A stretch of 64,000 nt of DNA from contig NZ_CP028472.1 in NCBI RefSeq assembly GCF_003047105.1, forward strand, positions 248,001-312,000, in the 5' to 3' direction. The notes below the pieces were generated by a model, which searched no databases, had not been told where the DNA came from, and saw nothing but the letters and a program-made list of their open reading frames with translations. Shown here one piece after another: positions 1 to 8,586 of this stretch. The DNA is from Celeribacter baekdonensis. GTDB taxonomy: Bacteria > Pseudomonadota > Alphaproteobacteria > Rhodobacterales > Rhodobacteraceae. The first letter of the stretch is position 1. Each line of letters starts with the position of its first letter. The position numbers and the translations under genes are program-made.

Positions 1-332
1 GAGACGTCAAATCCGTCTGCGTCAGGGCAAAATTTTCGGGGAATATTTAGACAACGTGCCGGGCGAATGCTCGGCATATTGCGTTTTGAGCACCCTGTTT
101 TTTCGTCCGTCTGAACCCGTTCGGGCAACGTGTAAAATGGGCCAAGTGTAACGTGTAACGCTTCGTAACTCTGCGCAACGTCCGAGTGACACAATATGCG
201 ACAATATGTCCGTTTCACTCAGAGCCCGGATGCGCCTGATTTTGAGTGTGCAAAATAAATTAACAAAAAATATATAATAAAAACAGTTATTTAATAATTT
301 TTAACAGATTGAGCCACGGGTTTTTCAAATTG
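1..332. other. Upstream control region without a gene
   Basis: No convincing coding sequence was found from the window start to the sigma-54 promoter. The stretch is rich in short repeats at 129-220 and then becomes very AT-rich at about 245-305, which would suit DNA bending between an enhancer and a -24/-12 promoter. A short open frame at 22-204 on the minus strand has no recognisable product and was ignored. Confidence 0.6.
129..220 (+). promoter_or_regulatory. Candidate enhancer (activator-binding) repeats
   Basis: Three GTGTAA repeats occur at 130-135, 146-151 and 153-158, the last two forming a tandem GTGTAACG. ACAATATG is repeated at 191-198 and 201-208, exactly 10 bp apart and so on one helix face. 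These two copies are enclosed by the inverted arms GAGTGA (184-189) and TCACTC (215-220). The distance of 110-200 bp upstream of the sigma-54 promoter is typical of bacterial enhancer-binding-protein sites. Binding by the activator at 15490 is inference. Confidence 0.45.
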
Positions 333-348
333 TGGAACGCCGTTTGCA
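333..348 (+). promoter_or_regulatory. Sigma-54 (-24/-12) promoter of the monooxygenase operon
   Basis: The sequence TGGAAC-N5-TTGCA has GG and GC exactly 10 nt apart, matching the sigma-54 consensus TGGCAC-N5-TTGCW except at one position. Transcription would begin near 359, leaving a leader of about 235 nt before the hydroxylase gene. A sigma-54-dependent activator is encoded at the end of the same gene cluster (15490-17517), which supports the assignment. Confidence 0.8.
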
Positions 349-595
349 ACAAGACCTGCACAAGACGCGAGCAACTGCTCCACGTGGGGCAGTCTCAAAG
401 AACGAAGGATAGGGAGTGAGGGCATGACGGTGATTGGCCAAGGCATATGCCAGCCATCGCAAGGATGTCGATCTTTTCAACCTTTGCCGAAAACCGGCGC
501 CGCTGGAGATTGAACACCGGCGCTCAAACGCAACGGCAAAAGCCGCCAACAGGTGACCGGGTTTCCGGTCGCAGAGCTTTAAGGAGGCTCATGGC
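349..595 (+). other. Long 5' leader of the monooxygenase operon
   Basis: About 235 nt lie between the predicted start of transcription and the first gene. No protein or clear riboswitch was recognised. The region ends with a strong ribosome binding site AAGGAGG (581-587), which selects the ATG at 596 over the out-of-frame ATG at 591. Confidence 0.5.
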
Positions 596-2260
596 ATGAC
601 TTTAACGCTTAATAAAATCACGTCTCAGCGTGGGATTTCGGTGGGGGAGGCCACCAAGAAGATTTCCGATCTTGGTTGGAACCCTTCTTATGTGCAGGAA
701 GCCAGCACGTTCCCGACGGACTACAAAATCACCAAGGCACCGCGCGATCCGATGAAACAGGTTCTGCGCTCCTACTTCCCGATGCAGGAAGAAAAGGACA
801 ACCGCGTTTATGGTGCCCTTGACGCCGCTTTGCGCGGTGACATGTTCCGCAACGTTCAACCCCGTTGGGTCGAATGGATGAAGCTGTTCTTGGCCATCAT
901 CCCCTTCCCGGAAATTTCGGCTGCGCGCTCCATGGCGATGATTGCACGTCTGGCTCCGGGCGAAGATCTGCGGACCGGGTTTACCATGCAGATGGTGGAC
1001 GAATTCCGTCACTCCACGATTCAGATGAACCTGAAAAAGTGGTACATGGAAAACTACATCGACCCAGCCGGGTTTGACATCACCGAAGAAGCGTTTGGCA
1101 AATGCTATGCCACCACGATCGGTCGCCAATTTGGCGAAGGCTTCATCACCGGGGACGTGATGACTTCGGCCTGTATGTATTTGACCGTGGTTGCCGAAAC
1201 GGCCTTTACCAACACGCTTTTCGTGGCCATGCCGTCGGAAGCCGCCCGCAATGGCGACTATGCGCTGCCCACCGTGTTCTTGTCGGTTCAGTCCGATGAA
1301 AGCCGTCACATTGGCAACGGTCACTCGATGTTGATGGCCGCGTTGAAAGAGCCGGAAAACCACCTGCTTTTGGAACGCGATCTGCGCTACGCGTTCTGGC
1401 AAAACCACGCCATCGTTGATGCCGCCATCGGTACGCTGATCGAATACGGCACCACCAACCGCGACAAGGACAAAGAGTCCTATGCGGAAATGTGGCACCG
1501 TTGGATTTTTGAAGATTACTACCGGACCTACATGCTTCCGCTTGAGAAGTATGGTGTGAAAGTCCACCACGATGACGTCCAGGAAGCCTGGAACCGGATC
1601 ACCAAGAAGAACTACGTTCACAAGATCGCTCAGTTCTTTGCCGTTGGCTGGCCTGTCAACTTCTGGCGGATCGAAGCTCAGACCGAAAAAGATTTCGAAT
1701 GGTTTGAGCACAAATATCCGGGTTGGTATGCCGAATTCGGTGACTTCTGGAAATGGTACTCCAAATTGTCGAAGCCGGGTGAAACGGTTGTCACCTTCAA
1801 CGAAGACACCGGCTACGTCTATCCGCATCGGTGCTGGTCGAGCTTGGTGCCGTGTGTTGTCCGTGAAGACATCGTTGTCGATCAGATTGACGGCCAGTGG
1901 CACACTTTTGCGCATGAGCTGGATCGTTGGACCGCAGTCTCCGCGTTCTCGGATGAATACGAGGGCCGTCCGACGCCTGCGATGGGCAAATTCTCGGGCA
2001 AACGCGAATGGGAAAGCGTCTACGACGGTTGGGATCTGGCGGATGCCATCAAGGATCTGAACTTCGTCCGCGAAGATGGCGAAACGCTTGTCGCTCAGCC
2101 GCACCTGCGGTTCGACAACAAGGATATGTGGAAGCTCGAACACGTGCGCGGTCACACGTTGCGCTCGCCGCTGAACATGCTGCGCGCGATGTCGGATACG
2201 GATCGCGATGCGCATATCGCGAAGTATCGCGAAGGCTTCACCATCAACCCCTGTAACTAA
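596..2260 (+). CDS. mimA: Di-iron monooxygenase hydroxylase, alpha (large) subunit
   Basis: This is the catalytic subunit of a soluble di-iron monooxygenase of the propane/acetone/phenol group (PrmA, MimA). It inserts one O2 atom into a C-H bond at a carboxylate-bridged di-iron centre in the cytoplasm. At 554 aa it is normal for the family. Two E-x-x-H iron-binding motifs are visible, E136-F-R-H139 and E235-S-R-H238, each in the expected D-E-x-R-H context. The gene order A-reductase-beta-coupling protein that follows matches prmABCD/mimABCD rather than the toluene or methane monooxygenase orders. Substrate cannot be read from the sequence: propane, acetone, phenol and other small molecules are all possible. 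The start at 596 is fixed by AAGGAGG 8 nt upstream. Confidence 0.93.
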   Translation: MTLTLNKITSQRGISVGEATKKISDLGWNPSYVQEASTFPTDYKITKAPRDPMKQVLRSYFPMQEEKDNRVYGALDAALRGDMFRNVQPRWVEWMKLFLAIIPFPEISAARSMAMIARLAPGEDLRTGFTMQMVDEFRHSTIQMNLKKWYMENYIDPAGFDITEEAFGKCYATTIGRQFGEGFITGDVMTSACMYLTVVAETAFTNTLFVAMPSEAARNGDYALPTVFLSVQSDESRHIGNGHSMLMAALKEPENHLLLERDLRYAFWQNHAIVDAAIGTLIEYGTTNRDKDKESYAEMWHRWIFEDYYRTYMLPLEKYGVKVHHDDVQEAWNRITKKNYVHKIAQFFAVGWPVNFWRIEAQTEKDFEWFEHKYPGWYAEFGDFWKWYSKLSKPGETVVTFNEDTGYVYPHRCWSSLVPCVVREDIVVDQIDGQWHTFAHELDRWTAVSAFSDEYEGRPTPAMGKFSGKREWESVYDGWDLADAIKDLNFVREDGETLVAQPHLRFDNKDMWKLEHVRGHTLRSPLNMLRAMSDTDRDAHIAKYREGFTINPCN

Positions 2261-2268
2261 ACCAATGC

Positions 2269-2295
2269 GGCGGGGGCCGAATGACGGCCCCCGCC
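2269..2295 (+). promoter_or_regulatory. Intercistronic GC hairpin between hydroxylase alpha and reductase
   Basis: A perfect 10-bp stem (GGCGGGGGCC and its complement) with a 7-nt loop starts 8 nt after the alpha-subunit stop codon and has no T-tract. It could stabilise the upstream mRNA end or lower expression of the reductase relative to the hydroxylase. The structure is seen directly; the role is inferred. Confidence 0.6.
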
Positions 2296-2338
2296 ACCCG
2301 GTGTGCAATGTCTGCACGCTGTGGATAGGGAGGACACA

Positions 2339-3397
2339 ATGACGGATATTTATACTGTCCGGTTGGAACCGGTCGGAGTGGAGTTTGAAGTCGAGGAAGA
2401 CGAAACCATTCTGGACGCCGCGTTCCGGCAGGGGATCGCGCTACCTCACGGGTGCAAGGAAGGGCAATGCTCGGCGTGCAAATGCGTCAAGCTGAATGGC
2501 GAAACGGAGATGTTGAAATACTCCACCTTCGCATTGAATGACATGGAGAAAGACAGCGGGCATATCCTGATGTGCCGCGCGCATGCCTACAGCGACATTG
2601 ATATCGAACTGTTGAACTATGACGAAGAGGTTCTCTCCAAATCGATCCCGGTGAAGCAGTATTCCGGCAAGATCGTCGATTTCCAAAAACTGACCCATGA
2701 CATTCGCGCTGTTCAAATTGAACTGGATGCGCCTCTCAAATTTTGGGCGGGTCAATATGTCGACATCACAGTCAAAACGGAAAAAGGGGAGAAGATTACA
2801 CGCTCGTTCTCCATGGCAAATCCGCCGAGCGAAGCCCAAAAACTCGGCTTCATCATCAAAAAATACCCTGACGGGCGGTTCTCCAACGAACTCGACGATG
2901 GCGGCATCAAAGCCGGAGCCGAAGTCGAAATCGAAGGGCCCTACGGGATGTGCTTCCGACGCGAAGGACGCGACGGACCCGTGATCCTTGTCGGCGCCGG
3001 ATCGGGCATGTCGCCTGTCTGGTCGATTTTGAACGACCAAGTGGTCAGCGGCGAAGAGCGCCCGATCTATTTCTTCTATGGTGCACGGTCTCAGAGCGAT
3101 CTTTTCAAACTGGACGAGATCAAGGCGTTGACCGACGCCCACCCGAATGTCGAGTTCATTCCGGTGCTCAGCCATGAGGCTGAAGATAGCGGATGGGCTG
3201 GCGAACGCGGCTTTGTCCATGAATGCGTCGATGCGCGGTTAAAGGCGATCGACTGCGACGGGGAGGGGGACGTTTACGCCTGTGGACCGCCGCCGATGAT
3301 CGACGCGCTGACACCCGTTCTGTTCATGCGCAACTTCGAAACGGACCGCATTTTCTACGACAAGTTCACGCCCACTTCCGGTTCTTCGGGCCATTGA
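2339..3397 (+). CDS. mimB: Di-iron monooxygenase reductase component
   Basis: This protein passes electrons from NAD(P)H through FAD and a 2Fe-2S cluster to the hydroxylase. The N-terminal plant-type ferredoxin domain carries C39-x4-C44-x2-C47 and C79. An FAD-binding domain follows (R-S-F-S-M-A-N at about residues 161-167), then an NAD-binding domain with G-A-G-S-G-M-S and a late C-G-P-P-P-M. The start at 2339 follows a GGGAGG site; upstream codons in the same frame have no such site. The length is 352 aa, as expected for the family. It lies between the alpha and beta hydroxylase genes, as in prm/mim operons. Confidence 0.93.
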   Translation: MTDIYTVRLEPVGVEFEVEEDETILDAAFRQGIALPHGCKEGQCSACKCVKLNGETEMLKYSTFALNDMEKDSGHILMCRAHAYSDIDIELLNYDEEVLSKSIPVKQYSGKIVDFQKLTHDIRAVQIELDAPLKFWAGQYVDITVKTEKGEKITRSFSMANPPSEAQKLGFIIKKYPDGRFSNELDDGGIKAGAEVEIEGPYGMCFRREGRDGPVILVGAGSGMSPVWSILNDQVVSGEERPIYFFYGARSQSDLFKLDEIKALTDAHPNVEFIPVLSHEAEDSGWAGERGFVHECVDARLKAIDCDGEGDVYACGPPPMIDALTPVLFMRNFETDRIFYDKFTPTSGSSGH

Positions 3398-3445
3398 ACC
3401 TGGCTCGAACGCTAGTGACGTGAAACCAACCAAAGGGAGGCTACA

Positions 3446-4507
3446 ATGGTAGCAACATCAAGCTCAGTAGGATCCGGTGCCGCCGGTGCCGCAACATTCA
3501 TCGGCTCAACCAGCCGCCGTTACAACTATTTCGAACCGCGCGGCAAACGGGCAACCCATTACGAGGACGTCACAGTTGACGTGCAACCCGATCCCGAGCG
3601 CTACCTGATCCAAGACTGGATCATTGAATTCGAGGGCGGAAAAGGCGGCGGGGCCTACACGAAAGACAGCACGGCCGCGCTGTCGAGCAACTGGCACGCT
3701 TTCCGCGCCCCCGACCAGGAATGGGAACGCACCCACTATCAGCGCCAGTCCAAGATCGAGAGCATGGTGCAAAGCGTGATCACCAATGCGCGCCGCGCCG
3801 GTGCGCCGCGGTCTTTCGACAAAAACTGGCAGATGATCCTGCAAAAACATCTGGGCGCATGGAAACATGCGGAATTTGGCCTTGGCACCTCGCTGATGCA
3901 GGCGCAGCGCTATGGCTACTCCCAGATGATCAACAACGCCACTTTGACCAACTCCTCGTACAAGATGCGCCTTGCCCAGGACATCACCTTGTATCTGGCC
4001 GAAATCGGCATGGATCTTGAAGGCTGGGACGATGAGTTGGGCAAAAAATGCTGGCTTGAAGATCCGATCTGGCAGCCGACCCGCGAAGCGATCGAGACGA
4101 TCATGGGCTGTGAGGATTACCTTGAGCAATATTTCGCGATCAACATCGTGTTCGAACCTTTGGTCGGCGAATTGATCCGGTCTGGTTTCTTCATGCAAGC
4201 CGCTGCCGCCAACAATGATTTCATCACGCCGCCGGTGATCTCGGCCGCAGAAGCGGATTACGAGCGCAACCTCGCGAACACCGTGGACCTGATCTACCTG
4301 TTGGCAAACGATGAGCAATACGGCGATCACAACCGCAAGCTGTTCAAAGGCTGGCTCGCCAAGCACCGCGACTTGGCCGACAAAGCCGCCATTGCGTTGC
4401 AGCCGATCTGGTCGCAGCCGCATTCCAAGCCGGTCTCTTTCGAAGATGTCAAAGCGGTTTCGCAAGAGCGGATCAGCCAGATCATCACTGAGCTGGGTCT
4501 CCTCTAA
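3446..4507 (+). CDS. mimC: Di-iron monooxygenase hydroxylase, beta (small) subunit
   Basis: This is the structural partner of the alpha subunit in the hydroxylase (353 aa). It belongs to the same ferritin-like fold but lacks a full set of di-iron ligands, as is usual for beta subunits. An AAAGGGAGG ribosome binding site precedes the ATG. The N-terminal 25 residues are low-complexity Ser/Ala/Gly and probably disordered. Position and length match PrmC/MimC. Confidence 0.9.
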   Translation: MVATSSSVGSGAAGAATFIGSTSRRYNYFEPRGKRATHYEDVTVDVQPDPERYLIQDWIIEFEGGKGGGAYTKDSTAALSSNWHAFRAPDQEWERTHYQRQSKIESMVQSVITNARRAGAPRSFDKNWQMILQKHLGAWKHAEFGLGTSLMQAQRYGYSQMINNATLTNSSYKMRLAQDITLYLAEIGMDLEGWDDELGKKCWLEDPIWQPTREAIETIMGCEDYLEQYFAINIVFEPLVGELIRSGFFMQAAAANNDFITPPVISAAEADYERNLANTVDLIYLLANDEQYGDHNRKLFKGWLAKHRDLADKAAIALQPIWSQPHSKPVSFEDVKAVSQERISQIITELGLL

Positions 4508-4528
4508 TCCTCTGAAAGGAATGAAAAA

Positions 4529-4897
4529 ATGTCTAGCAATGCCCGTGATTCTTCCAAGCAGAACATTTTTAAGTCGATGAAGGACATCACCTTCGATCAA
4601 ACGATTTCACACCAATGTGGGATCACCATGAACGACTCCGTCGAGGCCCGTGCCATCGCGGAATTCATGGGGCAGGATCCGAATGTGACGGTCACCTATA
4701 ACCCGGCAACCATCCGGGTGGATGGCGAAGGCAAGCTGATCTTCAAAATGGATGAGATCAGCGAATTCTTTGGCCGGGAAATGACGGCGGAAATCTTTGA
4801 GGTGAACACCTCCACGCATTATGGCCGCATGGTCCGCGTGGATGACAACATGGTGATCCTCTTCGGCAATATGGACGACGTGTTCGAATATATTTGA
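4529..4897 (+). CDS. mimD: Di-iron monooxygenase coupling (effector) protein
   Basis: This small cofactor-free protein (122 aa) of the MmoB/DmpM family docks on the hydroxylase and couples electron transfer to oxygen activation. It has the typical M-N-D-S-V-E-A-R start of the folded domain near residue 35, and an acidic C-terminus. It lies 21 bp after the beta subunit in the same operon. Confidence 0.9.
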   Translation: MSSNARDSSKQNIFKSMKDITFDQTISHQCGITMNDSVEARAIAEFMGQDPNVTVTYNPATIRVDGEGKLIFKMDEISEFFGREMTAEIFEVNTSTHYGRMVRVDDNMVILFGNMDDVFEYI

Positions 4898-4911
4898 TGG
4901 CGCAAGGACGG

Positions 4912-4935
4912 GAGGGCGCGGTTCTGCGCGCCCTC
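4912..4935 (+). promoter_or_regulatory. Hairpin after the four monooxygenase subunit genes
   Basis: A perfect 9-bp stem (GAGGGCGCG and its complement) with a 6-nt loop lies 14 nt after the coupling-protein stop codon. There is no T-run, so it is more likely an mRNA stabiliser or partial attenuator than a full terminator. Confidence 0.55.
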
Positions 4936-4988
4936 TCACCCAACATCCAAACCAACACAAACGCACCACGACACTTTGGGAGGAAACC

Positions 4989-6011
4989 ATGTTCAAGACA
5001 CCTGAGGGGAAAGAGATTTTCGTACTCGACGGGCACACCCATTTTTGGGACGGCAGCCCCGAAAATCAGGCGAATATCCACGGCAAGCAATTCATTGATT
5101 GCTTCTACGCCTATCACACCAACCTGAGCCCATCTGAAGAGCTTTGGGAAAAATCGAAGTTTGAAAAATACAGCGAAGATGACATCTATCGCGATCTCTT
5201 CGTTGATGGCCCGGATGACATGGCGATCATCCAATCGACCTATCTCAACGATTTCTACAAAGAGGGTTTCTCCTCAATCGAGCGCAGCTCGTCGATGGCG
5301 GCGCGTCATCCTGAGCGCTTCATCGTCAACGGCTCGTTCGATCCGCGTGATGGCGAAAAGGCTCTGGAATACATCCACTACATGAAAGAGACCTTCGACA
5401 TTAAGGGCGTGAAAATGTACACGGCCGAATGGAATGGCGACAGCAAGGGCTGGGCGCTGAATGATCCGGCCGCCTACAAGTGCTTTGAACTCTGCGAGAA
5501 GCTGGGCATCAAGAATGTTCATGTTCACAAGGGCCCGACGATCACGCCCCTGTCGATGGATGCGTTTGATGTGCGCGATGTCGACTATGCGGCGACGGAT
5601 TTCCAAAACCTGAACTGGATCATCGAACATTGCGGTCTGCCGCGTTTGGATGAGTTCTGCTGGATCGCGACCCAGGAAACCAATGTCTATGGCGGTTTGG
5701 CCGTGGCACTGCCGTTCATTCATTCGCGTCCGCGTTATTTTGGCGAGATCATGGCGGAGCTGTTGTTCTGGCTGGGTGAAGACAAGCTGTTGTTCGGCTC
5801 AGATTATGCGATCTGGACGCCGAAATGGTTGGTCGAAAAATTCTGGGACTATCAGATCCCCGAAGACATCGCCCAAGAACGGGGTGTGCAATTGACCGAT
5901 GAGATCAAAGAAAAGATCCTCGGTCTCAATGCGGCACGTCTGTACGACATTGATGTGAATAAGAAAAAAGTCGAATTGGCCGGGTCACCGGTTCAGATTG
6001 CGGCGGAGTGA
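4989..6011 (+). CDS. Amidohydrolase-family protein of the monooxygenase operon
   Basis: A TIM-barrel metal-dependent hydrolase of the amidohydrolase_2 type (340 aa), with the N-terminal metal-binding H-T-H (residues 17-19) and later conserved F-G-S-D. Homologues sit right after the coupling-protein gene in many prm/mim operons. Its reaction there is not settled; a hydrolytic or decarboxylating step on an oxidised product, or an accessory role in enzyme formation, are both possible. It is preceded by GGGAGG. Confidence 0.75.
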   Translation: MFKTPEGKEIFVLDGHTHFWDGSPENQANIHGKQFIDCFYAYHTNLSPSEELWEKSKFEKYSEDDIYRDLFVDGPDDMAIIQSTYLNDFYKEGFSSIERSSSMAARHPERFIVNGSFDPRDGEKALEYIHYMKETFDIKGVKMYTAEWNGDSKGWALNDPAAYKCFELCEKLGIKNVHVHKGPTITPLSMDAFDVRDVDYAATDFQNLNWIIEHCGLPRLDEFCWIATQETNVYGGLAVALPFIHSRPRYFGEIMAELLFWLGEDKLLFGSDYAIWTPKWLVEKFWDYQIPEDIAQERGVQLTDEIKEKILGLNAARLYDIDVNKKKVELAGSPVQIAAE

Positions 6012-6015
6012 TCCG

Positions 6016-6819
6016 ATGCTGGTGTCCACTCTTAAAACAGAGCTGGAACTCGACGTCTGGGACTGTCTCGAAGCGGTGACAGACCCCGAGCTCGACGAAC
6101 CCATTACAGACATGGGTTTCGTCGAGAGCGTCGACGTTTTGGATGCAAGAACGGTGCGAGTCGAATTTCGACTCCCCACCTACTGGTGTTCACCGAATTT
6201 CGCCTTTCTGATGGCCTTTGGTATCCGCAAGGAGATCTCCGCGCTGCCTTGGGTCCAAGAGATGACCGTTCAACTGAACGACCATTGTTTTGGCGATGAG
6301 GTCAATGAAGGTGTGAACAGCGGGCGCAATTACCACGATATCTTCGCCCAGTATTGCAAGGGAGAGCGACTGGACGACGTGGTTACGAAGTTTATGTCCA
6401 AAGCCTTTGACCGGCGGCAAGAGGTTGTTTTGCTGGGTCTTCAGGCGCTTGGGCATAAGGCAGAGGATATCGTGTCAATGCCGTTGGCGGCGCTTCAGCG
6501 GATTGAATTCACAGGCGAAGAAGAACTGCGGCAGACGCCTCGGTATCTGGACTTGCTCCTGTCTCAAGGTTTGGCGGTCAACCCGGATGATCTGGCTTTT
6601 CCGACTTGGGACGGACGACCCATAGATGCCGCCGCGCTGACCGCGCATCTTGTCCACCTCCGCAGCACCCGCATCAATATGGAGTTCAACGGCGCGATGT
6701 GCCGGGGGCTTGCCAAAACACGCTACAAAGAAGTCGAGATCGGCCCCGAGGGGCCAACGCTGGTTGATTTTATTGCAGGGCGTGTGCCGCCCCGCGACGG
6801 AGCCAACGCGGGGCGATAA
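6016..6819 (+). CDS. DUF59/MIP18-type metal-cluster assembly protein
   Basis: The N-terminal 100 residues match the DUF59 (MIP18, SufT/PaaD-like) fold, with the signature D-P-E-L-D-E-P-I-T-D-M-G near residue 25 and a C-S-P-N motif near residue 60. The C-terminal 150 residues were not recognised. DUF59 proteins help assemble iron-sulfur or other metal centres, so a role in maturing the di-iron enzyme or the reductase is a fair inference. The ATG at 6016, 4 nt after the amidohydrolase stop, is preferred over an upstream in-frame TTG because GGAG lies just before it. Confidence 0.72.
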   Translation: MLVSTLKTELELDVWDCLEAVTDPELDEPITDMGFVESVDVLDARTVRVEFRLPTYWCSPNFAFLMAFGIRKEISALPWVQEMTVQLNDHCFGDEVNEGVNSGRNYHDIFAQYCKGERLDDVVTKFMSKAFDRRQEVVLLGLQALGHKAEDIVSMPLAALQRIEFTGEEELRQTPRYLDLLLSQGLAVNPDDLAFPTWDGRPIDAAALTAHLVHLRSTRINMEFNGAMCRGLAKTRYKEVEIGPEGPTLVDFIAGRVPPRDGANAGR

Positions 6820-6884
6820 GTCTCTGATAAAATAAACGTTTTAGGAGGAAGCCTGAGAAATCTCTTGGGCAGAAGGAGGAAGAT

Positions 6885-8515
6885 ATGGCTAAACTCATGG
6901 TGCATGGAACGACCGCGAGGGAGTGTTTGGCCCGCGGTGTGGCACGGCTTGCCGCAGCGGTTGAGCCCACGCTCGGGCCGAAAGGTCTCAATGCAATGAT
7001 CGACCGCCCGGTGGGAACGCCACTTGTGACCCGAGACGGCGTGAGCATCGCATGCGAAATCGAACTGAGTGATCGTTTTGAAAACATGGGCGCTCAGGTG
7101 GTCCGCGAAGTGTCGATGCAGACCAACGATGTGGCCGGCGACGGCACCACGACGGCGATTGTTTTGGCGAATGCGTTGATCCAAAAAGGCGTGGAACTGG
7201 CCAAAACCGGGGTGAAGCCGGTCGATCTGTGCAAAGGGATTGATCTGGCCGTGCAAGAGATCATCAAGGCGATTGATGCCTCCTCACGCGATTGCGAGGC
7301 GCACCCTGAGTATCTTGAAGCCGTGGCGCAGGTGTCCGCGACGGACCCGACCTTAGGCGCTTTGGTTGCCGAAGCGTTTCGTCGGGTCGGGAAAAGCGGT
7401 GTCATTTCCGCCGATTTCGGAGTGACCATCGAGACGACGATGGATGTGGTCGAGGGCATGTCCATCGAGCGCGGATATATCTCGCACCACATGGTCACGG
7501 ACCGCGAAAACATGGAAGCGGTGCTGCGGCATCCGCTGATTTTGATGACCGATCAGAAAATTCTTCAGCCTGAGGTATTGGACACAGCCATTTCCATCGC
7601 GGATGGCGAAAACCGCCCGCTTATGATCATCGCGGAAGAAATCGCACCCGAGGTGGTGATCCGGTTGCTGGAGGGCGGCGGTGCAGGGAAATACCTGATC
7701 GTCCATCCGCCCGAGTACGGCCATTGGCGTACCGCGATGATGGATGATCTCGCCATTCTGACCGGCGGTGAGGTTTTGGCCCGCGATCTTGGCAAAAAGA
7801 TCGAGAAAGTCACGCGCGCACAGCTTGGCGGGGCGGAAGTGGTGCGCTCACATGCCTCTGGCACCTCGATCCTGCGGGGAGAGGGCAATTCTGAGGCGAT
7901 CACAGCCCGCCGCAATCAGGTGAAACGGCAATATGACGTCGCCCCTCCGAACGTCGAAAAAGACAAGTTGCGCGAGCGGCTGTCCAAACTGACGGGGGCA
8001 GTGCGATCATCTATGCGGGCGGGTTCACCCCGGTCGAACAAAAGCGGACGATCCAGTTGATCGAGGATGCTCTGTGCGCTGTGCGCGCGGCGGCCGAGGA
8101 CGGTGTTGTTGCGGGCGGTGGCACCGCCTTGGCACAGATCGCACCCTGTCTGGATGCAATCAAAGCCGAGGGAGACATCGCCAAAGGTGTGGCCTTGGTG
8201 CGTTCGATCCTGACCCAGCCGGTGCAGCGTATTGCCAGCAATGCGGGTGCGGATGTTGACGCTGTGGCGAAGGCCGTTGTCGACGGTGCCACGGGCCACG
8301 GCTTTAACGCGGCGACCGGCGAGTTTGGCGACATGTATGCGATGGGGATCATTGACCCCGCGCGTGTCCCGGCATCAGCCCTGGTGAACGCGGCTTCTGT
8401 CGCTCAGCTGATCCTGACAACCGAAACGCTTGTTGGGGATCTTGCGGAAGGCGAAGCCGATCCGACCGAGGGCCCTGCGCGCGGGGGCGGTGCCGAGCTT
8501 TTGGGCCGTCCCTGA
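6885..8515 (+). CDS. mimG: Dedicated GroEL-type chaperonin (one apparent frameshift)
   Basis: A GroEL homologue of about 543 aa once reading is restored. Residues 1-370 are in one frame and the rest in another; the change falls at a run of five G at 7994-7998, where one more G restores the conserved I-I-Y-A-G-G segment. The ATP-binding motif G-D-G-T-T-T is intact, and G-G-G-T-A-L occurs in the C-terminal part. The Gly-Gly-Met tail of housekeeping GroEL is missing and no groES is present. MimG, its counterpart in mycobacteria, is known to be needed to fold the large hydroxylase subunit. The frame break is probably a sequencing error, although true inactivation is not excluded. Confidence 0.85.
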
Positions 8516-8539
8516 CCTCGTTTGTGAATGAAATGGTGG

Positions 8540-8560
8540 CCGACCTCGTCACGGGGTCGG
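8540..8560 (+). promoter_or_regulatory. Hairpin between chaperonin and alcohol dehydrogenase genes
   Basis: A 9-bp stem with one G-U pair and a 3-nt loop (CCGACCTCG / CGGGGTCGG) lies between two same-strand genes. There is no T-tract. A role in mRNA stability or partial termination is inferred. Confidence 0.45.
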
Positions 8561-8586
8561 TCTGAACAGTCGGAAGGAACCTGACC

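Noticed and set aside
602..2317. Very long open frame on the minus strand opposite the hydroxylase alpha gene (571 codons)
   Set aside because: It lies fully antisense to a gene with clear di-iron motifs, has a His/Arg/Val-rich composition typical of reversed coding DNA, and shows no recognisable domain.
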